Assembly: GCA_020024155.1 (NCBI GenBank)
Contig: JAHHUE010000051.1
Location: 1-11,657, forward strand
Reading direction: 5' to 3'
DNA from: Oscillospiraceae bacterium
GTDB lineage: Bacteria > Bacillota > Clostridia > Oscillospirales > Ruminococcaceae
DNA: 11,657 nt
How positions within the stretch are numbered: position 1 is the stretch's first letter; each line of letters starts with the position of its first letter. The notes under the pieces were generated by a model. That model saw only the letters and a program-made list of their open reading frames with translations. It was not told the DNA's origin and searched no databases. This document shows positions 6,225 through 11,657 of the stretch, piece by piece. The position numbers and the translations under genes are program-made.

Positions 6225-7517
6225 TTATAAATTCAAATCAGCTTTAGGAAGTGTAAAATATATTGAAAATTGATGCTTACTATCATTTATACTAAGAGTT
6301 CCACCAAGTTCCGCAGCTAAATCTCTTACAGATGATAGACCTATTCCGTGATGTGAAACATCTTTTCTTTTTTTAGATTTATAATTGGAAACACTGATTT
6401 GTACATAATCTTCAATATCATCAACATTGATAAGTACGGGATGATTTTTATCTGCATATTTAACTATATTAGATGAAAGATTATCACATATTCTTTGAAA
6501 GGCATCAACACGAATATTTAAGGCATATTTACCTTTGATTTGAGGCAATTTGATTTCAAATTCATCTTTTTCTAATTCAGAAAAACTCTCATACAATATT
6601 TGATTTAGAAATTCAGAACCATTAACTAATTCTCGATTATCACGAATTAGTTTACCTTTTACCAAAACACAATTTAGCAATTCATCAGACAGAGATTTAA
6701 GTTGATATGCTTTTTCCGTAGCTTTGAGTATGTATTGTTCTTGTTCTAAAAGTGATGATATTTTATGATATTTTATAATTTCAAGATACCCTATTAGTTT
6801 AGTTAGAGGAGTGCGTATATCGTGAGATAATGAAGCTATAAGTTGATTTTGGCTAGCTTGTATTTGCTTTTCATTTTCAAGTAAATTTAAAAGAGATGTA
6901 CGCATACTCTCTATGGTTTCGCCTAGTTCAAAAATTTCATCTTGTCCACGGATAGAAATTTTTGAGTTTTTTTCTCCTTTTTTTGAATTAAGAATTTGAT
7001 TATGTAATTGTTTTATTCGTACAAGTAAATAGATTATATAAGAAAAAAGAATGCTGGCAGCAAATAATGTTCCATATAGCATTCCTCGTAATTTCCATTT
7101 TCTACGATAGGCTTTTCCTGGTGCATATGATGTTGCAAATATTAAGCCGTCTGAACACTCAATTATATTTTCTCGATTCTTTTCTAAAAATTGTTGATAT
7201 TCTGAGTTAGATTCGTCATAAGATGGAAAATTTTCATAAAATAATACCACTTCAGAATCTGATGATTGTAATTTACTGTTTGCCAAAGCTTGTTCTCTAT
7301 TGAGATTAGTTTCTGTGACATAATATTGGAATTCAGTTAAAGATTTATTGCATAATAGTTTCCAATATGATGAACGATTTTCAGATAGAAAAAAATAATC
7401 TGACATCAAATCTGACACCAGATAGTTTATACTGAACGCACAAAGTGAAGACAGTATTATAGTTATTAGAAACTGGATAACAATATGAGATTTAATAATT
7501 TTTTTTAATTTACACAA
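6225..7517 (-). CDS. Membrane sensor histidine kinase of a two-component system
   Basis: A 430-residue sensor kinase that would autophosphorylate on His232 and pass the phosphate to the response regulator encoded just upstream. Two membrane helices (about 11-34 and 146-166) bracket an external domain of about 110 residues of unknown specificity. A HAMP linker (about 167-215, 'DEIFELGETIESM'), the dimerisation helix with the H-box 'SHDIRTP' (231-237), and an ATPase domain follow. The ATPase domain has an N-box 'DNLSSNIVKYA' (345-355) and a G2-box 'HHGIGLSSV' (389-397). The usual G1 DxGxG is absent: 'SNYKSKKRKD' stands in its place, as in some reduced Firmicutes kinases. The start is a TTG with AAAGGGA 7 bases upstream. 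It overlaps the regulator's end by 8 bases, which suggests translational coupling. The signal sensed is unknown. Confidence 0.9.
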   Translation of the reverse strand: MCKLKKIIKSHIVIQFLITIILSSLCAFSINYLVSDLMSDYFFLSENRSSYWKLLCNKSLTEFQYYVTETNLNREQALANSKLQSSDSEVVLFYENFPSYDESNSEYQQFLEKNRENIIECSDGLIFATSYAPGKAYRRKWKLRGMLYGTLFAASILFSYIIYLLVRIKQLHNQILNSKKGEKNSKISIRGQDEIFELGETIESMRTSLLNLLENEKQIQASQNQLIASLSHDIRTPLTKLIGYLEIIKYHKISSLLEQEQYILKATEKAYQLKSLSDELLNCVLVKGKLIRDNRELVNGSEFLNQILYESFSELEKDEFEIKLPQIKGKYALNIRVDAFQRICDNLSSNIVKYADKNHPVLINVDDIEDYVQISVSNYKSKKRKDVSHHGIGLSSVRDLAAELGGTLSINDSKHQFSIYFTLPKADLNL

Positions 7518-8214
7518 ACTTATATCCCTTTCCCCAAATGGTCAAAATATATACTGGATGCTTAGGGTCATCTTCGATTTTTTCTCTAAGTTTTCTGATA
7601 AAAACCATTATAGTATTGCTGGAACTTTGTATATATTTCTCGTTCCAAATTTCTTCATATATATTTTGAACAGAAAAAATTTGACCTCTGTTAAACATAA
7701 GATATTTTAAAATGTTGTATTCCGTATCAGTTAAATCAATAGGAACTTCTTTTTTCCATACCTTGTTCTGAGTACAATTTAATCGTAATCCGTTATACTC
7801 TATAAATTCATTGCTTTCAACCTTGCCTTTATAAATGGTGTACCTACGCAAAAGACCTTTTACACGAGCCACTAATTCTGAATAAGAAAATGGTTTTGCC
7901 AAATAGTCATCACCACCGGATGAGTATCCCATAATCAAATCAGAATTACTGGTTTTGGCAGTTAAAAATAAAATAGGAACATTACTTGTTTTTCTAATTG
8001 TTCTGCAAAGGTCAAATCCGGACATATCCGGCATCATTACATCTAATATAATCAAATCAATTTTAGATGATAAAATTTCTAAAGCTGATTTTGGTGAATC
8101 TGCTTCAAATACCTCAAAATTCTCGCTTGTCAGTAAAACTTTTATAATATCACGGATTTCACTATTATCATCAACAATAAGTATTTTACCTTGGCTAACA
8201 GTAGAATTTATCAA
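7510..8214 (-). CDS. OmpR/PhoB-family response regulator (VanR-like)
   Basis: A 234-residue DNA-binding regulator. The receiver domain (about 10-125) has the acidic pair D15-D16, the phosphate-accepting D58 ('LIILDVMMPDMSGFD'), T85 and K107 ('LAKPF'). The winged-helix domain (about 138-234) has 'LTDTEYNILKYLMFNRGQIF', a recognition helix near 'SSNTIMVFIRKLREKI', and the closing 'TIWGKGYKFV'. The start is set at a TTG (8214-8212) because a strong AAGGAGG (8229-8223) lies 8 bases before it. A longer reading from the ATG at 8253 would place that site inside the coding sequence and add 13 residues with no domain. It forms an operon with the kinase gene. Its targets are unknown; the divergent region upstream may be one. 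Confidence 0.92.
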   Translation of the reverse strand: MINSTVSQGKILIVDDNSEIRDIIKVLLTSENFEVFEADSPKSALEILSSKIDLIILDVMMPDMSGFDLCRTIRKTSNVPILFLTAKTSNSDLIMGYSSGGDDYLAKPFSYSELVARVKGLLRRYTIYKGKVESNEFIEYNGLRLNCTQNKVWKKEVPIDLTDTEYNILKYLMFNRGQIFSVQNIYEEIWNEKYIQSSSNTIMVFIRKLREKIEDDPKHPVYILTIWGKGYKFV

Positions 8215-8306
8215 ACCAATCTCCTCCTTGTATGTTTTTATATTTGTATACATATAAGCAATCTAAATACGCTATATAGATATGGATAAGCTATGAATGG
8301 TTATAA

Positions 8307-8335
8307 ATAATATACAAAAATGCTATGTCTTTCAA
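8307..8335 (-). promoter_or_regulatory. Promoter of the two-component operon
   Basis: On the - strand, TTGAAA (8335-8330), a 17-base spacer and TATTAT (8312-8307). The start would fall near 8300, about 86 bases before the regulator's TTG. A second -35-like TTGACA at 8403-8398 has only a poor -10 partner (TAATTA, 8380-8375). Confidence 0.6.
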
Positions 8336-8465
8336 ATAAAGTATACGATATTTGAGAAAATTTTTCAATAAAACTAATTAATAAATGTGCATTGTATTGT
8401 CAATAAATATTAAGCGTGAACTAAAATAAAAATAAGAATTATTAAGAATTTAATTTAATAATTCA

Positions 8466-8474
8466 TGATATAAT
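8466..8474 (+). promoter_or_regulatory. Extended -10 promoter element, possibly for the chemoreceptor gene
   Basis: TGATATAAT contains a perfect TATAAT with a correctly placed upstream TG, but no clear -35 box. It would give a leader of about 350 bases before the chemoreceptor gene. I see no known riboswitch core in that leader. Confidence 0.35.
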
Positions 8475-8576
8475 TATAAAAAATTGCAATATTTTAGCTT
8501 AGATTTGATAGTATTATGTGTATCTTAGATTGTTAAAAAGTGTTTTTAAGTAAGTTATTTGTTTTATGTATTTCAT

Positions 8577-8595
8577 AAATGCATTAAATGCATTT
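8577..8595. promoter_or_regulatory. 19-bp palindrome, candidate operator
   Basis: AAATGCAT-TAA-ATGCATTT: two perfect 8-bp inverted arms with a 3-base centre. It lies in the roughly 600-bp region between the divergent two-component operon and the chemoreceptor gene. The length and symmetry suit a dimeric DNA-binding protein. The protein is unknown. Confidence 0.4.
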
Positions 8596-8699
8596 ACAGA
8601 ACAATAGCAATTATAATGGTGAGTTAATAATTAGAATAATCGCAAATACTTTTATAAAAAACTATTTTAAACACAATGTTAATTTATACATAATACAAA

Positions 8700-8721
8700 A
8701 ATGTAATACAAATGTAATACA
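8700..8721. repeat. Tandem 11-bp repeat, AATGTAATACA twice
   Basis: Two exact copies (8700-8710 and 8711-8721) abut each other. A weaker copy (CATAATACAAA) comes just before. The 11-base period places the copies on the same face of the DNA helix, as with direct-repeat sites of OmpR-type regulators. It lies 113 bases before the chemoreceptor start. The link to the neighbouring regulator is inference. Confidence 0.35.
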
Positions 8722-8833
8722 TATCAACTTTGGAATTGTAATATTCAAATTCAGAAGTTTATCTGTATTTTATTAGGTTACAGATATAAATGCGAAATAG
8801 GCAAGTAAATAGACATAATGAAAGGGAAAGTGT

Positions 8834-10510
8834 ATGAAAAATTTAAAAGTTAGAGACAAATTAAGAGTTGGGTTTGGGATTATAATTGCACTTATAGTAC
8901 TTATATCCACATTATCAATAATGAGTTTGATAAAAGTTAATAATCAATCAAAGATTCTTGCTGAAAAATCATTGTCAAATACACAAATGATTTGGGAAAT
9001 AAGAAGAAATAATTTATCTGGTGAACGCTATATTTTGATGAGCTTGATGGAAAAAGAGCAAAACTTAGTAAACAATTATATTGAGTCTGCAAGAAATGAA
9101 TCAAAATCCAATCAAGAAGTTATGAAAAGATTTCAACAAAATCATCGCATAAATCAAAATCTTGTAGATGATTTGGATAAGACTTTTGAAGAGCAAATAG
9201 AAAAAAGAGAACAACTATATAAAATATTGGAATCTGTTACACCAGAAACTCAAGCAGAAGCATATAATCTATATATGACAGAGTTATATCCTATTTTATC
9301 AGAGCAAAACACTATTTTAACAGGAATTCATAATGCACAAATGAATTTAACCGATAAAGAATTAAAATATGGAAATAAAATCTATTATGGCACACAAACA
9401 TTGATTATTTTTATTGTTTTAATTGCAATTGCAATAAGCTCATTAGTTACAATAAAGCTTACAAAAGCAATAGTTATACCATTAAATGAAATTACTAATG
9501 CAACAAACGCCTTAGCAGAAGGTGATTTTAGTGCAAATTTAACCTATGAAAGTAAAGATGAATTTGGAAAAACATGTAATAGCATACAAACTGGATTTGA
9601 ACAGTTGAAAAAAGTAATAAACAATACTGCTGATGCACTTGGTCAGTTAGCAGACGGAAACTTTGCATTTGATACTGATTTTGACTTCAATGGAGAAATG
9701 AAAGAAATCCAAAATGCTGCTGGGGCTTTAATGGAAAAAATGAATGTATTTTTCTATGAAATTAAAACTTCAGCAAGTCAAATCCATGACGGTTCAGCTC
9801 AGGTAGCAAACGGTGCACAATCATTGGCACAAGGAGCAACTGAGCAAGCAAGTAGTTTGCAAGAATTGGCTTCATCTATTTCAATAATATCAAACAATGT
9901 AAGTGAGAATGCAATAAACTCAAAAAAAGCAAACGATCTTGCAACAATGTCAGGAGAAGTTGCTAAGGCAACAATGAATGATATGAAAGAAATGCTTTCA
10001 GCAATGAATGAAATTTCAATATCTACTGAAAATATAGGAAAAGTTATTAAAGTTATAGATGACATTACTTTCCAAACCAATATATTATCACTTAATGCAG
10101 CAGTAGAGGCTGCAAGAGCAGGGTCTGCAGGTAAAGGATTTGCTGTAGTTGCAGATGAAGTTAGAAATCTTGCACAAAAATCATCTGAATCAGCAAAAGA
10201 AATTACAGACCTAGTTGAAAGCACAATTTCAGCAGTAAAAAAAGGTGAAAATATTGCACAAAAAACAAGTGAAGCATTTGATGGTTTGGCAGATAGCATA
10301 AATGATGTTGTATCAACTGTAAATGAAATTGCAATTGCTACTGAAGGTCAGGCAGATAGCATAAAACAAATTACCATAGGTGTTGACCAAATCTCTGCTG
10401 TTGTTCAAACAAATTCTGCTACAAGTGAAGAAAGTGCAGCTGCCAGCGAAGAGCTTTCTGCTCAAGCTAATACATTGAATAATTTACTTGAACAATTTAA
10501 GCTTAAATAA
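8834..10510 (+). CDS. Transmembrane methyl-accepting chemotaxis protein
   Basis: A 558-residue chemoreceptor that would signal through CheA/CheW to the flagellar motor or another output. One helix (about 12-32), an external four-helix-bundle-type sensor (about 33-187) and a second helix (about 188-208) come first. Next are a HAMP linker (about 211-262), a second HAMP-like segment (about 263-310, 'LGQLADGNFAFDTDFDF'), and the long cytoplasmic coiled coil. The highly conserved hairpin tip 'IDDITFQTNILSLNAAVEAA' is centred on Glu425, followed by 'ARAGSAGKGFAVVADEVRNL'. Likely methylation patches lie near 'EQASSLQELASS' (337-348) and 'TSEESAAASEELS' (530-542). No C-terminal CheR-binding pentapeptide is seen. 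The ATG follows AAAGGGA 5-8 bases upstream. No che or flagellar genes are in the window. The ligand is unknown. Confidence 0.95.
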   Translation: MKNLKVRDKLRVGFGIIIALIVLISTLSIMSLIKVNNQSKILAEKSLSNTQMIWEIRRNNLSGERYILMSLMEKEQNLVNNYIESARNESKSNQEVMKRFQQNHRINQNLVDDLDKTFEEQIEKREQLYKILESVTPETQAEAYNLYMTELYPILSEQNTILTGIHNAQMNLTDKELKYGNKIYYGTQTLIIFIVLIAIAISSLVTIKLTKAIVIPLNEITNATNALAEGDFSANLTYESKDEFGKTCNSIQTGFEQLKKVINNTADALGQLADGNFAFDTDFDFNGEMKEIQNAAGALMEKMNVFFYEIKTSASQIHDGSAQVANGAQSLAQGATEQASSLQELASSISIISNNVSENAINSKKANDLATMSGEVAKATMNDMKEMLSAMNEISISTENIGKVIKVIDDITFQTNILSLNAAVEAARAGSAGKGFAVVADEVRNLAQKSSESAKEITDLVESTISAVKKGENIAQKTSEAFDGLADSINDVVSTVNEIAIATEGQADSIKQITIGVDQISAVVQTNSATSEESAAASEELSAQANTLNNLLEQFKLK

Positions 10511-10583
10511 AGATTAAATAATAAATAATTGGTTTTTTTATATGAAAATCGTTTATTAAAATTAAATACATAAAGGTGAGAAA

Positions 10584-10754
10584 ATGGCAGATTATAAATC
10601 TATGTACTATAAACTATTTAATCAAGTTAGTAAAACAATTGAAGAATTGGAAAACATTCAACATCAAACGGAAGAATTATTTGCTTTAACAGAAACTCCT
10701 AACCTTTATGTATTAAAGGTTGAAAAAAACGAAAACATAAATTCTGAAAACTAG
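10584..10754 (+). CDS. Small acidic helical protein, function unknown
   Basis: A 56-residue frame starting MADYKSMYYKLFNQVSKTIE. The start ATG follows AAAGGTGAG (10572-10580) by 3 bases. Residues about 8-37 are predicted helical and amphipathic ('FNQVSKTIEELENIQHQTEE'), suggesting a short coiled coil or dimer. There is no signal peptide, membrane helix or cysteine. From memory, similar small proteins of the type 'MADYKxMYxxLFN...IEEL...IQxxTEE' occur widely in Clostridia, without a known function. It lies 73 bases after the chemoreceptor gene and 69 before the adhesin. With no clear terminator after the chemoreceptor, it may be co-transcribed with it. Confidence 0.7.
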   Translation: MADYKSMYYKLFNQVSKTIEELENIQHQTEELFALTETPNLYVLKVEKNENINSEN

Positions 10755-10816
10755 ATATTGTTGATTGGTTTATGTTAAAAAGTTTTTGAAGATGTCAGAA
10801 AATTTGGAGGAAATTT

Positions 10817-10840
10817 ATGAAATATGAAAAAAAAGATTAA
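10817..10840 (+). other. Decoy start frame overlapping the adhesin start, with an A8 tract
   Basis: The ATG at 10817 has the ideal 6-base spacing from GGAGG (10806-10810) but opens only MKYEKKD and then TAA. It overlaps the true adhesin ATG at 10824 in the neighbouring frame. An unbroken run of eight As (10827-10834) lies in both. Loss of one A would join the well-placed ATG to the adhesin frame (MKYEKKINKYY...). It could lower or switch adhesin translation. Confidence 0.4.
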
Positions 10841-11657
10841 TAAGTATTATTTAAGTATTATTTTAGTAATAATATTGTTTTTGAACACATTTCCACAATT
10901 ACCTGTTTACGCCAATGCTTCTGTCAGAATCAGAGATGTAAGTGATTATGTAACAAACTTAACAGTTAACTCTGAAAATATAAAAGATGCAGATACAATT
11001 ACCGTACATATTGATTTTGATGAAGGTAATGGAAATATAGAGAATGGTGATTTTATAGAAATATCGTGGATATCCTCTGGAGAAGCTTTCTTTCAAGGAT
11101 TTGTTGGAACTCAACGCTTGGAAATTGATGGAATACATGTTGCTGATATAGAGGTCACAGTAGACGGTGCCATTATTAGATTTAATGAAAACGTTGATGG
11201 ACATGATAATGTAAAAGGATATGCTGACTTTACAGTAAAAGGTAGAAATATAGCAAGCACAACAAATGAAGATACCAAAATTGTAAGTATTTCTTGTGGC
11301 AGTAACAAAGTAGATGTTTCTATAACAAAACCTGCTAGTGGAACAACAGGAAGATTTTATCATAAATCTGGTGCAATGTATGAACAAGACCCTGAGCATG
11401 TAGTGTGGTTTTTAAATATAAACAATAATGCTGCTTTTGCTGAGGAAAAAGTTTATATACAAGATGATATACAACCTGGACAAAAATTAGTACCTAGTAG
11501 TTTTGAAATTGTAATTAGAGGTCAAGAAGATAGATACTATAGAGGAGAAAATGCTATAAATGATTTTATAAGAGATTTTCCTAACTCTGCAATATCATAT
11601 AATGTTGATGCTGTTTCTAATACAATTGTTGTAGATATTCCTGCAGAACATGTATCA
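10824..11657 (+). CDS. Exported MSCRAMM-like adhesin, N-terminal part (runs off the window)
   Basis: 278 residues are visible and the frame is still open at the window edge. Residues about 1-32 are a signal peptide: KKKINKYY, a hydrophobic core 'LSIILVIILFLN', and a cut near YANA|S. The rest is beta-rich with the make-up of the N-terminal ligand-binding Ig-like domains of collagen/fibrinogen-binding adhesins: 'ISWISSGEAFFQGF', 'IRFNENVDGHDNVKGYADFT', then a second domain beginning near 'ISCGSNKVDVSITKPASGTT'. Such proteins are typically over 600 residues, with Cna_B repeats and an LPXTG anchor; those parts would lie beyond the window. The start is the ATG at 10824, 13 bases after GGAGG (10806-10810). 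A better-spaced ATG at 10817 is in another frame and stops after 7 codons. The ligand is unknown. Confidence 0.75.
   Translation, partial: MKKKINKYYLSIILVIILFLNTFPQLPVYANASVRIRDVSDYVTNLTVNSENIKDADTITVHIDFDEGNGNIENGDFIEISWISSGEAFFQGFVGTQRLEIDGIHVADIEVTVDGAIIRFNENVDGHDNVKGYADFTVKGRNIASTTNEDTKIVSISCGSNKVDVSITKPASGTTGRFYHKSGAMYEQDPEHVVWFLNINNNAAFAEEKVYIQDDIQPGQKLVPSSFEIVIRGQEDRYYRGENAINDFIRDFPNSAISYNVDAVSNTIVVDIPAEHVS

Noticed and set aside
8215..8253. Longer response regulator starting at ATG 8253
   Set aside because: The strong AAGGAGG at 8229-8223 would then fall inside the gene. The TTG at 8214 is ideally spaced and begins close to the receiver domain, as in the family.
8588..8776. 62-codon frame on the + strand upstream of the chemoreceptor
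   Set aside because: No ribosome binding site, starts inside a palindrome, and has a random AT-rich composition (Asn/Ile/Phe).
8480..8833. Cyclic-di-GMP riboswitch before the chemoreceptor gene
   Set aside because: The conserved GEMM core blocks are not found in the leader.
9799..10299. Open frame of 166 codons on the - strand inside the chemoreceptor gene
   Set aside because: Antisense shadow of the conserved chemoreceptor signalling domain; Ser/Ala-rich as expected from the repeat-like coiled coil.
10959..11399. Open frames on the - strand opposite the adhesin
   Set aside because: The + strand frame has a ribosome binding site, a signal peptide and continuous adhesin-like sequence to the window end. 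The - strand frames have none of these.
1..11657. CRISPR array, tRNA, rRNA or intact mobile element
   Set aside because: No regularly spaced repeats, no tRNA-like cloverleaf, no rRNA sequence and no transposase, integrase or terminal repeats could be recognised.

Overview
The window is a chromosomal stretch from a low-GC, Gram-positive-type anaerobe, most likely a member of the Clostridia. The grounds are very AT-rich intergenic DNA, strong AAGGAGG-type ribosome binding sites, TTG start codons, Rho-independent terminators with U-runs, an AsnA-type asparagine synthetase, and Sec-exported YDG/MSCRAMM-type surface proteins. The exact species cannot be read from the sequence. No tRNA, rRNA, CRISPR array, transposase or integrase is visible. 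It reads as ordinary chromosome with some gene decay.

Left part (1-4015). A small two-helix membrane protein (84-317, +) converges on a large gene (361-2364, -) that fuses a MATE multidrug efflux transporter to a cytidylate kinase-like P-loop domain. A bidirectional terminator separates them. The fusion gene has the most notable regulatory region in the window: a consensus promoter, a 14-bp palindrome just after the start site, a 15-codon leader ORF, and a long hairpin followed by ten Us just before the gene's ribosome binding site. This is the layout of a translation-dependent transcription attenuator, as known for inducible antibiotic-resistance genes. Back to back with it, a second consensus promoter drives a secreted, membrane-anchored YDG-domain surface protein (2672-3976, +) that ends in its own terminator.

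Middle (4016-6224). A roughly 670-bp gap holds the frameshifted remains of an unidentified gene. Then comes asnA (4691-5704, -), aspartate-ammonia ligase, with its own promoter flanked by 9-bp inverted arms and its own terminator. A second gap (5705-6224) holds no convincing gene, only a possible HAMP-like remnant on the + strand.

Right part (6225-11657). An OmpR/VanR-type response regulator and a membrane histidine kinase form a two-gene operon on the - strand. Both start at TTG and they overlap by 8 bases. A 600-bp divergent intergenic region with palindromes and an 11-bp tandem repeat leads to a transmembrane methyl-accepting chemotaxis protein (8834-10510, +). Downstream are a 56-residue small protein (10584-10754, +) and the start of a large exported MSCRAMM-like adhesin (10824 to the window end, +). 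The adhesin's start region has an SD-proximal decoy ATG and an A8 tract.

Together the genes suggest environmental sensing (two-component system, chemoreceptor), surface interaction (two exported surface proteins) and toxic-compound defence (MATE fusion with an attenuator). The strongest candidates for something little described are the MATE-kinase fusion and its leader-peptide attenuator.
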